A program made the position numbers and the translations under genes. This document shows, piece after piece, positions 29,218 to 37,354 of a stretch of 64,000 nucleotides of DNA. The number at the start of each line of letters is the position of its first letter. The stretch's first letter is position 1. Source of the DNA: Listeria cossartiae subsp. cossartiae (lineage in GTDB: Bacteria; Bacillota; Bacilli; Lactobacillales; Listeriaceae). Location: the NCBI RefSeq assembly GCF_014224155.1, contig NZ_JAASUI010000001.1, positions 806,001-870,000 of the forward strand. The letters run 5' to 3'. The notes beneath the pieces are model-generated. The model was not told the DNA's origin. It did no database searches and saw nothing but the letters and a program-made list of their open reading frames with translations.

Positions 29218-30042
29218 ATGGAAATCAGAGACAAAATTTTAGCAGATATGCAAGTAGCAGAAACGATTGATGCACACGAAGAAATCCGAAAAAGTGTCGA
29301 GTTTTTAAAAGCATATTTAAAAAAGAATACGTTCTTAAAAAGCTTTGTTCTTGGGATTTCTGGGGGACAAGATTCGACTTTAACCGGAAAACTAGCACAG
29401 ATGGCGATAAGTGAAATGCGAGCAGAAACGGGCGACGATGAGTACCAATTTTTCGCGGTGAGCTTGCCATACGGAACACAATTAGATGAATCGGATCGCC
29501 AAGATGCACTGAACTTTATGGCGCCAGATAACCGTTTAACCGTGAATATTAAAGCTTCGGTGGACGCGAGTGTTGCGGCGTTAAAAGATGCAGGGATTGA
29601 ACTATCTGATTTCGCCAAAGGGAACGAAAAAGCGCGCGAACGGATGAAAGTGCAATATGCGATTGCGGCAATGCATAAAGGTGTCGTTGTTGGGACAGAC
29701 CACTCGGCAGAAGCTATTACAGGCTTTTATACGAAATACGGCGATGGGGGAACGGATATTAATCCACTGTTCCGATTGAATAAAAGACAAGGCAAGGCGC
29801 TTCTCAAAGAACTTGGCTGCCCAGAGCATCTATATTTGAAGAAACCAACTGCGGATTTAGAAGATAATAAACCGGCACTTCCTGATGAGGTCGCGCTTGG
29901 TGTGACGTATGACCAAATTGACGATTACTTGGAAGGCAAAGAAGTTCCGGCAGATGCAGCGGCAAAAATCGAGAACTGGTTTATTAAAACCGAGCATAAA
30001 CGCCATATGGCAATTACTATATTTGATGATTTCTGGAAATAG
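29218..30042 (+). CDS. nadE: NH3-dependent NAD+ synthetase
   Basis: The 274-residue enzyme amidates deamido-NAD as the last step of NAD synthesis. The PP-loop [17 protein letters not shown] lies near residue 45, GTDHSAE and [15 protein letters not shown] further on, and [17 protein letters not shown] near 210, all diagnostic. The length is that of the stand-alone, ammonia-using form without a glutaminase domain. AGGAGG precedes the ATG. It lies between pncB and a small monooxygenase gene with 12-base gaps, so all three are likely co-transcribed. Confidence 0.97.
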   Translation: MEIRDKILADMQVAETIDAHEEIRKSVEFLKAYLKKNTFLKSFVLGISGGQDSTLTGKLAQMAISEMRAETGDDEYQFFAVSLPYGTQLDESDRQDALNFMAPDNRLTVNIKASVDASVAALKDAGIELSDFAKGNEKARERMKVQYAIAAMHKGVVVGTDHSAEAITGFYTKYGDGGTDINPLFRLNKRQGKALLKELGCPEHLYLKKPTADLEDNKPALPDEVALGVTYDQIDDYLEGKEVPADAAAKIENWFIKTEHKRHMAITIFDDFWK

Positions 30043-30054
30043 GAGGTTGTTTAC

Positions 30055-30363
30055 ATGAAAGTTGGTTACGGGTTATTAACAGCATTTCATACACATCCAG
30101 GAGAGCGAGATCAGTTAGTACAGATTTTGCTTGAAGCAGCAGAAAGTTTGGACGAATATAATACGTGCATCCAGTACATCGTCAGCGAATCCGAAAACGA
30201 AGCAGACACAGTGTTTGTTTCGGAAATTTGGGTCGACAAAGGACACCACGAAGCATCTCTAGATAACCCAGCTGTAAAAGAAACGATTGCACGTGCGAAA
30301 CCTTTGATAAAAGAAGTAAGACGAATACAAGAATTAGACATACTCGGTGGAAAAGGCGTATAG
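30055..30363 (+). CDS. Small antibiotic-biosynthesis-monooxygenase (ABM) family protein
   Basis: The 102-residue protein has the ABM dimeric ferredoxin-like fold pattern: a first strand with the basic turn HTHPGERDQLVQIL, a middle strand ending EIWVDKGHHEASLDNPAV, and a closing helix. Members include quinol monooxygenases and haem-handling enzymes, and the substrate is unknown here. AGGAGG precedes ATG 30055 and the gap to nadE is 12 bases. Confidence 0.8.
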   Translation: MKVGYGLLTAFHTHPGERDQLVQILLEAAESLDEYNTCIQYIVSESENEADTVFVSEIWVDKGHHEASLDNPAVKETIARAKPLIKEVRRIQELDILGGKGV

Positions 30364-30423
30364 CTTTAACAACAAGAATGATTCTGGGACTTTCCTGGGG
30401 TCATTTTTTTGGAGGGATGACAA

Positions 30424-30828
30424 ATGCAAACGTTGATGATTGTTTGTGCTGGCGGCGCGACTTCCAGTTTAATGGCGCAAAATGTCGTGAAAAGTGCTAC
30501 GTCAGAAGGGATGGACGCGATTTTATTATTCCCGGATGATGTGAAATATAAGGATAGTTTTCATGAAAAATACAGCGAGCGGGATTTGGTTGTCGTCATG
30601 GGACCAGTCGGCGCGATTACAGCTGGGAAATTCCGCGATTACAAGGAGCAAGTTGACGCAGTTTTAGTAGCCCCGCAAGTGAAATATATGTATAAAACAG
30701 TAGAAGAAGTGCTGGGTGAACTGAATATTCCTTGCGCCAATATTGATTCCCTTGATTTCGGTCGGATGCGCGGCGACAAGATTCTCACGCAAGGTCTAGC
30801 CTTGATGAACGCGAAAAATTCCAAATAA
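30424..30828 (+). CDS. PTS lactose/cellobiose-type EIIB component
   Basis: The phosphocysteine loop MIVCAGGATSSLMAQ with Cys8 and the later VLVAPQVKYMY match the lactose/cellobiose EIIB (CelA) family, which passes phosphate from EIIA to the sugar. At 134 residues it is about 30 longer than most EIIB proteins, with the extra part at the C-terminus. No EIIA or EIIC gene is adjacent, so it is an orphan that must pair with subunits encoded elsewhere or act in regulation. GGAGGG precedes ATG 30424. Confidence 0.88.
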   Translation: MQTLMIVCAGGATSSLMAQNVVKSATSEGMDAILLFPDDVKYKDSFHEKYSERDLVVVMGPVGAITAGKFRDYKEQVDAVLVAPQVKYMYKTVEEVLGELNIPCANIDSLDFGRMRGDKILTQGLALMNAKNSK

Positions 30829-30869
30829 GGTGTTGCAACTTTAGAGGGGAAACGTTAAAATGAAAGAAG

Positions 30870-30901
30870 ATGAAAAGGACAAGTGATTTGTCCTTTTCTT
30901 A
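30870..30901 (+). terminator. Intrinsic terminator before guaA
   Basis: AAAAGGACAA pairs with TTGTCCTTTT, giving a hairpin with a T-rich tail. A second hairpin, AACCGCAA/TTGCGGTT, lies at 30916-30933 in the guaA leader. Confidence 0.75.
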
Positions 30902-30950
30902 TATTATTGTGAAGTAACCGCAATTTTGCGGTTTCATTTTATAGATAAGG

Positions 30951-32513
30951 GTGGTTTTGTTTAAAATTATGAAAGACTTTACCGAGCAAGAGAAAATTAT
31001 CGTTCTAGATTTTGGTAGTCAGTACAATCAACTAATTACGCGCCGCATTCGTGAATTTGGTGTGTATAGTGAATTACATCCGCATACTATTACAGTTGAA
31101 GAAATGAAAGCACTAAATCCAACGGGGATTATTTTTTCAGGAGGACCTAACAGTGTGTATGACGAAGATGCCTTCCGCGCAGACGAAAGAATCTTTGACA
31201 TGGGAATTCCGATTTTAGGAATTTGTTACGGTATGCAATTAATGACAACGCACTTCGGTGGCAAAGTAGAACGTGCGAAAGACCGCGAATACGGGAAAGC
31301 GGACATTCACGTCGAAAAACCAAGTCGTTTATTTGCTGGACTACCAACCGATCAAGTAGTTTGGATGAGTCATGGCGATTTAGTCGTTGAGGAGCCAGCT
31401 GGTTTTGAAGTAACGGCTACAAGTAAATCTTGCCCAATTGCAGGTATTGCGGACGAAGAGCGTTCCCTTTACGGCGTGCAATTCCACCCAGAAGTACGTC
31501 ACTCCGTTTACGGCAATGAATTACTGAAGAATTTTGCATTAAATGTTTGTGGCTGTAAAGGCGACTGGACAATGGAAAACTTTAGTGAAGTAGAAATCGC
31601 GAAAATCCAAGAAATCGTAGGCGACAAAAAAGTCTTACTTGCCCTTTCTGGCGGCGTAGATTCCTCTGTTGTTGGTGTGTTAATTCATAAAGCAATTGGC
31701 GACCAATTAACATGTATTTTCGTAGACCACGGCCTTCTTCGTAAAGGGGAAGCTGACCAAGTCATGGCGACATTACAAGGCGAGTTCAACATGAACATCA
31801 TCAAAGTAGATGCGAAAAAACGCTTCATGGACAAACTTGCTGGCGTTTCCGACCCAGAACAAAAACGTAAAATCATCGGTAACGAATTCATTTACGTATT
31901 CGACGATGAAGCCAACAAACTAGACGGCGTAGAATTCCTAGCACAAGGAACACTTTACACAGACATCATCGAAAGTGGTACAGCAACTGCCCAAACAATC
32001 AAGTCGCACCACAATGTAGGCGGTCTACCAGAAGATATGCAATTTAAACTAATCGAACCTTTAAATACACTGTTCAAAGATGAAGTTCGCGCACTAGGAA
32101 CAGAACTTGGCATGCCTGACGCAATCGTTTGGCGCCAACCATTCCCGGGCCCAGGCTTAGGAATCCGCGTTCTTGGCGAAATTACGGAAGAGAAATTAGA
32201 GATTGTTCGTGATTCTGATTACATTTTGCGTGAAGAAATTAAAAACGCTGGCTTAGAACGTGAAATCTGGCAATACTTTACTGCTCTTCCAAATATCCGT
32301 AGCGTTGGTGTTATGGGTGATGGTAGAACATATGACCATACTGTGGTTGTTCGTGCGGTGACGAGTATTGATGGTATGACAGCGGATTGGGCACGTATTC
32401 CGTGGGATGTACTGGAGAAAATTTCGGTGCGGATTGTGAATGAAGTGGATCATGTGAATCGTGTTGTTTATGATATTACGAGTAAACCACCAGCTACGGT
32501 TGAGTGGGAGTAA
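30951..32513 (+). CDS. guaA: GMP synthase (glutamine-hydrolysing)
   Basis: This enzyme converts XMP to GMP using glutamine. The N-terminal class I glutaminase has the catalytic Cys in GICYGMQL and the His-Glu pair in [11 protein letters not shown]. The synthetase has the PP-loop [13 protein letters not shown] near residue 230, and the C-terminal dimerisation domain closes with [11 protein letters not shown], the invariant end of GuaA. GTG 30951, TTG 30957 and ATG 30969 are all possible starts; the only ribosome-site-like bases (AAGGGTGG) overlap GTG 30951, so the exact start is unsettled. The last 264 bases are repeated downstream, showing that the 3' end has served as an integration site. 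Confidence 0.96.
   Translation: MVLFKIMKDFTEQEKIIVLDFGSQYNQLITRRIREFGVYSELHPHTITVEEMKALNPTGIIFSGGPNSVYDEDAFRADERIFDMGIPILGICYGMQLMTTHFGGKVERAKDREYGKADIHVEKPSRLFAGLPTDQVVWMSHGDLVVEEPAGFEVTATSKSCPIAGIADEERSLYGVQFHPEVRHSVYGNELLKNFALNVCGCKGDWTMENFSEVEIAKIQEIVGDKKVLLALSGGVDSSVVGVLIHKAIGDQLTCIFVDHGLLRKGEADQVMATLQGEFNMNIIKVDAKKRFMDKLAGVSDPEQKRKIIGNEFIYVFDDEANKLDGVEFLAQGTLYTDIIESGTATAQTIKSHHNVGGLPEDMQFKLIEPLNTLFKDEVRALGTELGMPDAIVWRQPFPGPGLGIRVLGEITEEKLEIVRDSDYILREEIKNAGLEREIWQYFTALPNIRSVGVMGDGRTYDHTVVVRAVTSIDGMTADWARIPWDVLEKISVRIVNEVDHVNRVVYDITSKPPATVEWE
32250..32513 (+). repeat. guaA 3'-end direct repeat, left copy (within guaA)
   Basis: These 264 bases, the last 87 codons plus stop of guaA, recur at 34364-34627 with three differences (T/C, T/A and A/G), all at third codon positions and all synonymous. 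It is a left attachment-site-like boundary. Confidence 0.95.
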
Positions 32514-32577
32514 AGGAGTTACATCGTTTGGCATTTTATAAAATGAGTAAAAACCGTTAAAATTGAGAAAGTTGTCG

Positions 32578-32603
32578 CCTAAAATTCCGCCAAGAATTTT
32601 AGG
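32578..32603. repeat. Perfect 10-bp inverted repeat after guaA
   Basis: CCTAAAATTC at 32578-32587 pairs with GAATTTTAGG at 32594-32603. It lies just downstream of guaA within the inserted DNA, with no T-run. Confidence 0.6.
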
Positions 32604-32611
32604 ACACAAAT

Positions 32612-32648
32612 AGAGAGAGATCACAAAAAAGTGATGTCTCTTTTTTTA
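32612..32648 (+). terminator. Intrinsic terminator after guaA
   Basis: AGAGA-ATCAC pairs with GTGAT-TCTCT around AAAAAA with a small mismatch, followed by eight T. Confidence 0.85.
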
Positions 32649-32865
32649 TGCCCGAAATCCCGAAAAGATGGAACGCTCTTCAGGTTTTCAGTATGCACTG
32701 AAATAAAGGTTTTGCTGGGAATTCCAGGTTGATCTTATGCTGAGACAAGAAGTTGTTTTTTCATGATTAAACTTTGCAACAGAACCATAATTTAGCTGAC
32801 TTAACTAGTGTATCGAAGAAATATTTAAAAGAAGCTACAAAAAAATTAGAGGTAAAGGATTTTAA

Positions 32866-33045
32866 GAACAAGCAACCATCAATAAATTTGAAAAAGCACT
32901 AAAAGAATTAGAGAGTGCAAATGTTGCATTAAAAGATTTATCTATAAAAATTGAAAAAAAGATTTCTAAGAGTAGCAATGAAAGTAATATTGAAATTCTT
33001 GAATCATTGGATACAGAAGATAAAAAACTAGAAAAAGTAAAATAA
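32866..33045 (+). pseudogene. Fragment of a coiled-coil coding sequence
   Basis: The frame lacks a start and is bounded upstream by a stop. It reads EQATINKFEKALKELESAN and continues as a lysine/glutamate-rich coiled coil to TAA at 33043. The residue use is protein-like, so it is probably the tail of a gene carried by the inserted element. The parent protein was not identified. Confidence 0.45.
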
Positions 33046-33161
33046 GCTCAAATTTTGAAAGACGATAATAAAGAGCAACATGATTAAGAATAAGATGCTA
33101 TAATTACCTTGCAAGAAAAATAAAAATTAAAGGAAAAAATATATACACAAGCGCTAGGACA

Positions 33162-33225
33162 TATTGAAACAGAATAATGATTGAAAGATAGAATATAAGA
33201 TATCAATCATTATTCTGTTTCAATA
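33162..33225. repeat. 23-bp perfect inverted repeat in the guaA insertion
   Basis: Bases 33162-33184 are exactly complementary to 33203-33225 with an 18-base loop. No T-run follows on either strand. Confidence 0.8.
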
Positions 33226-33381
33226 AAGTTAATAAAAATAATTTATGAGGCTGTAAAAATTAGATACGGCTTTGTGAGAATATAAATTTAGTAGAGTAGT
33301 TCATAGTTATAGATATCATGATGATAAATTTCAAAATAGAAAAATTAATTTTTCACACTAAAATAAGGAGTTCGTTTTAAA

Positions 33382-34341
33382 ATGGATGGAATATACAAAG
33401 AGTTTATAAGAGAGGATAGTTGTAATTCATTAACTTTTGCTGATGGATTACAAGTTTCTGAAAATGAATATATGATAGTAGAACAGTGGTTTCTTGATTA
33501 TTTAATTAGGCATGAAAAATCTGAGCCTATGGATTTGAATTATGAAAATGAAATGAGAGAACAACATACTGAGATTCTTCCTTTTATTGGTGAAAACGCT
33601 AAAAAATATATGATTGGTAAATTGCTTGTGTACTATAATATTTCATCTGGGGGATATTTAAGACCCTCATATATTGCTCGATTAACAACCCTTTTACGGA
33701 ATTTGCTTTCAGATTATATCAAAATAGAAGGAACTCAATTCACACCTATAGAATTTGTGCTGTTGACTCAATATGCAAAAAAAATATCTGAAGTATCTCC
33801 TAAGGGTGATATACTGGAAAATCTGTTGAAAATAGAAAAATTAAGTAGAATTTGTGCTACTTCTAATAAGGAACAACGAAATCAGATATTATTAAATTTA
33901 CTTTCTATTATTAAAAAAAAGAGTTTTCATCATGATATACAATGTTATAAAAAAATTTTGACTCTTATTAGACAAGAAGATGAAGTTCTCATCTCATATT
34001 TGAAAAGATTTAAAGTAAATAATAATCAAGGATGTTATTTAGGAATCAACACTGTTATGAAAGCATATATATCACAAGATATGTGGACTGATTTTACAAT
34101 TAAAAAAAAGCTGATATCACTATTAGATTCAGCAAAAGGAAAGTGCCCTAAAGAAAGTTGGATTAAGAAATTACATGATATCCATGCTAATAAACATTCA
34201 GATGAAATACTTTTATTATGTAATGAATTATTCGATTTTGAGAAGATAACTAATTACGTATTTCAAAATGGTCATTATTGGAGTGATGATGTGTTGAAGC
34301 GATTTATAAAGGGAGGGCATTGGATTGTTGCTTCTGTATAA
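33382..34341 (+). CDS. Uncharacterised helical protein carried by the guaA insertion, possibly truncated
   Basis: The 319-residue, AT-rich gene starts at ATG 33382 after AAGGAG. The product is soluble, lysine- and leucine-rich and mostly helical, with segments such as SRICATSNKEQRNQILLNLL and QNGHYWSDDVLKRFIKGGHW that resemble alpha-solenoid (HEAT-like) repeats. It stops 22 bases before the repeated guaA end, so it may have lost its C-terminal part when the element decayed. No family was recognised. It is the only intact frame between the two guaA repeats. Confidence 0.5.
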   Translation: MDGIYKEFIREDSCNSLTFADGLQVSENEYMIVEQWFLDYLIRHEKSEPMDLNYENEMREQHTEILPFIGENAKKYMIGKLLVYYNISSGGYLRPSYIARLTTLLRNLLSDYIKIEGTQFTPIEFVLLTQYAKKISEVSPKGDILENLLKIEKLSRICATSNKEQRNQILLNLLSIIKKKSFHHDIQCYKKILTLIRQEDEVLISYLKRFKVNNNQGCYLGINTVMKAYISQDMWTDFTIKKKLISLLDSAKGKCPKESWIKKLHDIHANKHSDEILLLCNELFDFEKITNYVFQNGHYWSDDVLKRFIKGGHWIVASV

Positions 34342-34363
34342 AATAAATAAAATCTAAAAATCC

Positions 34364-34627
34364 GGCTTAGAACGCGAAATCTGGCAATACTTTACTGCAC
34401 TTCCAAATATCCGTAGCGTTGGTGTTATGGGTGATGGTAGAACGTATGACCATACTGTGGTTGTTCGTGCGGTGACGAGTATTGATGGTATGACAGCGGA
34501 TTGGGCACGTATTCCGTGGGATGTACTGGAGAAAATTTCGGTGCGGATTGTGAATGAAGTGGATCATGTGAATCGTGTTGTTTATGATATTACGAGTAAA
34601 CCACCAGCTACGGTTGAGTGGGAGTAA
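34364..34627 (+). pseudogene. Duplicated guaA 3' end (right attachment-site remnant)
   Basis: The copy of the last 264 bases of guaA starts abruptly at GGCTTAGAACG and ends at the same TAA. It is 98.9% identical to 32250-32513 and has no ribosome site or start. All three differences are silent, which suggests this tail was once the functional end of guaA and was displaced by an element that brought its own replacement tail. Confidence 0.95.
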
Positions 34628-34767
34628 AAAGCTAACATAATAAGAATAGGAATATCAATAAATCAACGTTTTTCAACTTATGAAATGCTTGATTTTCATT
34701 AAAAATGATATGGTTTCCTGCCACAAATCCCTGTCAAGATGATGCTTGACGGGGATTTATTTTTTTG
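34628..34767 (+). repeat. guaA downstream repeat, copy A (with terminator)
   Basis: About 140 bases directly after the displaced guaA end recur in diverged form at 35475-35626. The shared core includes AATAAATCAACGTTTTTCAA and the terminator-forming CCACAAATCCCTGTCAAG. Confidence 0.85.
34725..34767 (+). terminator. Original guaA terminator
   Basis: AAATCCCTGTCAAG pairs with CTTGACGGGGATTT (one G-T pair) and is followed by TTTTTTT. It probably ended guaA before the insertion. Confidence 0.85.
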
Positions 34768-34782
34768 AGCTAAATTATTTAA

Positions 34783-34852
34783 TAATCCATAAAGCCTGCC
34801 AATATTAGCTATTTGGGAAAACTTTAACCTCCTGTTTAAAGAACACAATCTA
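34783..34852 (+). pseudogene. Remnant of an AraC-type regulator gene (3' end only)
   Basis: These 70 bases match the last codons and stop of the intact regulator gene at 35715-36488 (shared CCAATATTAGCTA and AGAACACAATCTAGAA). The rest of the regulator has been deleted from this cassette copy, fusing the guaA-downstream repeat to the regulator tail. Confidence 0.75.
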
Positions 34853-34853
34853 G

Positions 34854-34865
34854 AACAATATTGTT
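34854..34865. promoter_or_regulatory. Palindromic candidate operator upstream of VOC gene 1
   Basis: AACAATATTGTT is a perfect 12-base palindrome. A TGTTAAAAT extended -10 follows at 34877-34885. The same palindrome and -10 occur before the second VOC gene. Confidence 0.45.
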
Positions 34866-34917
34866 TAAATATGAAATGTTAAAATAATTGTAGGCTAATA
34901 AAAAGGAGGAAAAAGTT

Positions 34918-35274
34918 ATGACTTTAAATGCAAAGAGTATCACTATAGGGCTGCCAGTAAGTGATTTGGAGAAATCTGCAAGCTGGTATGAAAAACTGCT
35001 TATGAGTGATGAAAAACTAGTACCGGTTGAAGGGGTTATTGAATATCAAATTGGTTCGGTTTGGATCCAGCTTTTTGAAGAAAAAATCAATGCTTCTAAG
35101 AACGTTTTGTGTTTAGAGGCAGAAAATCTAGAAGTAGAATTTGAACGTTTAAAAACACTTGGGATAATAACTAACGAGGTGATAGAAGAGCTATCAGGTA
35201 TCCTTCGATATTTTGACTTCACTGATCCAGATGGTAATAAGTTATCATTCTATTGGTTATACGAACAAGAATAG
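34918..35274 (+). CDS. VOC (glyoxalase/bleomycin-resistance) family protein, copy 1
   Basis: The 118-residue single-domain protein has the beta-alpha-beta-beta-beta VOC pattern: ITIGLPVSDLEKSASWYEKL at the start and the classic close FDFTDPDGNKLSFYWLYE. It may bind a metal and a small ligand; the substrate is unknown. It follows AAGGAGG. A close paralogue lies at 36553. Its cassette has lost the adjacent regulator, so it may now be constitutive. Confidence 0.85.
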   Translation: MTLNAKSITIGLPVSDLEKSASWYEKLLMSDEKLVPVEGVIEYQIGSVWIQLFEEKINASKNVLCLEAENLEVEFERLKTLGIITNEVIEELSGILRYFDFTDPDGNKLSFYWLYEQE

Positions 35275-35307
35275 ATTTAAACAGCATTATATGATGAGCG
35301 TAACGCT

Positions 35308-35338
35308 AAAACGACGGACAACAGATTCGTCGTTTTTT
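35308..35338 (+). terminator. Intrinsic terminator of VOC gene 1
   Basis: The AAAACGACG/CGTCGTTTTTT stem is duplicated after VOC gene 2. Confidence 0.85.
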
Positions 35339-35474
35339 GATGCTTAAGTGGAGTAAAATATAAGTTAGAGATTATTTTTCGATTAGGTGTACTCTTTTAT
35401 TTTTGTCTTCGTTTTATAGATTTTAATATTTTTTTTAATCTTGTATTATTAATGATAGTTATCTATAGCGTTAT

Positions 35475-35626
35475 AGAGTGGGAACAAAAAGCCAATATAA
35501 TAAGTATGGAAATACCAATAAATCAACGTTTTTCAACTTATGAAATGCTTGGTTCTCATTAAAAATGATATATTTCCCTACCACAAATCCCTGTCAAGAT
35601 GATGCTTGAAAGGGATTTGTTTTTTG
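35475..35626 (+). repeat. guaA downstream repeat, copy B (with terminator)
   Basis: It begins with GAGTGGGAACAAAAAGCC, a mutated version of the guaA end plus flank (GAGTGGGAGTAAAAAGCT), and continues parallel to copy A through a terminator (AAATCCCTGTCAAG with CTTGAAAGGGATTT). No coding part of guaA upstream of the last codons is present. Confidence 0.8.
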
Positions 35627-35714
35627 TGGGCTTACATTTTAATACTAAATTGTAATATAATTTATTTATTAATATGATTTTTAGAAAATACTGTTCTAAA
35701 AAGGAGGGGGAACG

Positions 35715-36488
35715 ATGAAAACGAAGATGCCTGAAATGCTTTCTTTCATTTCAGAAGAAGCTGTTAGTAGAAAAATGACAAGTGAGGAAATTGCTGCTCA
35801 CTTTGGTTATGATAAACATCACTTTAGTCGAAAATTTAAAGAAATTAATGGATTCAGTGTGGTTGAATTTCTTTCTAGTTTAAAAGTGGAAAAGGCGATT
35901 ATTGAACTTGATGAAGAAATACGCATACTCGACTTACAAGAACATTCAGGTTTTGAAAGTAGTGGTAGTTTCACAAATACGTTTAAAAAATATACAGGTA
36001 GTTCTCCTAGAAAATACAAAACCGAAATGAATGATATTTTTTATGATATGAAACGTTTTGAAAATGATCATAAGGATAAGTCGATAGCGCATTTTCAAGA
36101 AAAGAATGATTCTTTTTGCAATGTAACTATTGATGTACCTGATGAATTTGAGAAGGGTATCATATTTATTGGGCTTTTCCGTACTCTTATACCGAATCAT
36201 ATGCCTATATCCGGATTAGCTACTAAAAATTTAATAGGAAATCAATTGAAAAATATTCCAAGCGGAGACTATTATTTATTAGCTTGTGCGATAAGCCAGT
36301 CTAATAACATTCTATCTTATTTTAATTTAAGTAATAGTTTGAGAGGGAAAGAAGATGAAAAGCTATCTTTTCCTAAATGTTCTGGCAAGCATTACGAGAT
36401 TAAGCTGAGAGAACCAATACCAGAAGATCCACCAATATTAGCTAATGTGGGAAAAATTTTAATCTCCTGTTTGAAGAACACAATCTAG
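35715..36488 (+). CDS. AraC-family regulator with N-terminal DNA-binding domain (Rob-like layout)
   Basis: In this 257-residue protein the AraC double helix-turn-helix is at the N-terminus (residues about 5-100): SEEIAAHFGYDKHHFSRKFKE and the signature HSGFESSGSFTNTFKKYTGSSPRKYK. The C-terminal 150 residues look like an effector-binding domain as in Rob, not the usual N-terminal sensor. AAGGAGGGGG precedes ATG 35715, and TATAAT at 35656-35661 is a likely -10. The VOC gene lies 64 bases downstream, separated by the conserved palindrome, so it is probably its target. Confidence 0.85.
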   Translation: MKTKMPEMLSFISEEAVSRKMTSEEIAAHFGYDKHHFSRKFKEINGFSVVEFLSSLKVEKAIIELDEEIRILDLQEHSGFESSGSFTNTFKKYTGSSPRKYKTEMNDIFYDMKRFENDHKDKSIAHFQEKNDSFCNVTIDVPDEFEKGIIFIGLFRTLIPNHMPISGLATKNLIGNQLKNIPSGDYYLLACAISQSNNILSYFNLSNSLRGKEDEKLSFPKCSGKHYEIKLREPIPEDPPILANVGKILISCLKNTI

Positions 36489-36500
36489 AACAATATTGTT
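36489..36500. promoter_or_regulatory. Palindromic candidate operator upstream of VOC gene 2
   Basis: AACAATATTGTT lies just after the regulator stop codon, with the same TGTTAAAAT -10 downstream as in cassette 1. Confidence 0.45.
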
Positions 36501-36552
36501 TAACTATGAAATGTTAAAATAATTGTAGGCTAATGAAAAGGAGAGATAAGAT

Positions 36553-36909
36553 ATGGCTTTAAATGCAAAGAGTATCACTATAGGACTACCAGTAAGTGAT
36601 TTGGAGAAATCTGCTAGTTGGTATGAAAAACTATTTATGAGTGATGAAAAATTAACACCAGTTGAAGGCGTTGTTGAATATCAAATTGGTTCAGTTTGGA
36701 TTCAACTTTTTGAAGAAAAAATAAATGTTTCAGAAAACGTTTTACGCATAGGGGTAGAAGATTTAGATGTGGAATTTGAACGTTTAAAAACACTTGGAGT
36801 AATAACTGACGAGGTGATAGAAGATGCACCAGGTATCATTCGATATTTTGTCTTCTCTGATCCTGATGGTAATAAGTTGTCATTCTATTGGTTGTATGAC
36901 CATGAATAG
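36553..36909 (+). CDS. VOC (glyoxalase/bleomycin-resistance) family protein, copy 2
   Basis: This 118-residue paralogue of the protein at 34918 is identical over most of its length (same LNAKSITIGLPVSDLEKSA start and FSDPDGNKLSFYWLYD end). Differences are scattered and mostly conservative, so both copies appear intact. It lies directly downstream of the AraC-type regulator. Function is unknown; drug or metabolite binding is typical of the family. Confidence 0.85.
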   Translation: MALNAKSITIGLPVSDLEKSASWYEKLFMSDEKLTPVEGVVEYQIGSVWIQLFEEKINVSENVLRIGVEDLDVEFERLKTLGVITDEVIEDAPGIIRYFVFSDPDGNKLSFYWLYDHE

Positions 36910-36943
36910 ATTTGAACAGGATTATAGGATGAACGATAACACT

Positions 36944-36975
36944 AAAACGACGGATGAATGATTCGTCGTTTTTTG
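36944..36975 (+). terminator. Intrinsic terminator of VOC gene 2
   Basis: AAAACGACG pairs with CGTCGTTTTTT, matching the terminator of copy 1. Confidence 0.85.
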
Positions 36976-37138
36976 ATGCTTAAGTGGAGTAAAAGATAAC
37001 ATTGGCATGATTCTCTCTATTGTCGCAAAGGTATATTTTTATTGAATTTAAAAGCACAAAAAATTCTATTATAAATTATTTCCTGAGTAGGCGTACTTTT
37101 AATATGATAAATTATTTGCAAAAAATAATGTAAACTTA

Positions 37139-37234
37139 AAATATGAAAGTTTCAAAGAAGAAGGTGAACTTTTTATTGAAACTAAGATTCCAGAGTTAAG
37201 TAATCCAGGATACGATTTATTCATGCAATGTTAA
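37139..37234 (+). pseudogene. C-terminal fragment of a lost gene
   Basis: An open frame without start reads KYESFKEEGELFIETKIPEL and ends NPGYDLFMQC at TAA 37232. It is protein-like and is probably the tail of a ligand-binding-domain protein. The parent is unknown. Confidence 0.4.
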
Positions 37235-37245
37235 TTTACAAATCA

Positions 37246-37278
37246 AAAAAAAAAGACCGTTTCTATTCGGTCTTCTTA
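37246..37278 (-). terminator. Minus-strand intrinsic terminator
   Basis: AAGACCG pairs with CGGTCTT; on the minus strand the stem is followed by ten T. It may end transcripts from the 37673-40441 gene. Confidence 0.65.
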
Positions 37279-37354
37279 TAACTACATTGAATATCAAAGT
37301 AAATACTTTCTTAAGCCTGAATGTGGTTAAAACTTCATTACACTATTATTGCAT

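Larger units (their letters stand above)
32649..33381. other. Gene-poor remnant DNA of the guaA insertion
   Basis: This stretch of about 730 bases is AT-rich and has no intact gene. It contains a broken coding fragment (32866-33045) and a long inverted repeat (33162-33225). It looks like the eroded inside of a mobile element; no integrase or relaxase motif could be recognised. Confidence 0.5.

Noticed and set aside
34427..34627. 66-residue protein from the displaced guaA end
   Set aside because: It is the duplicated GuaA C-terminus with no ribosome site; best treated as a remnant.
34918..36909. The two VOC genes as an assembly artefact
   Set aside because: The copies differ at many scattered positions and their flanks have diverged, so they are real paralogues.
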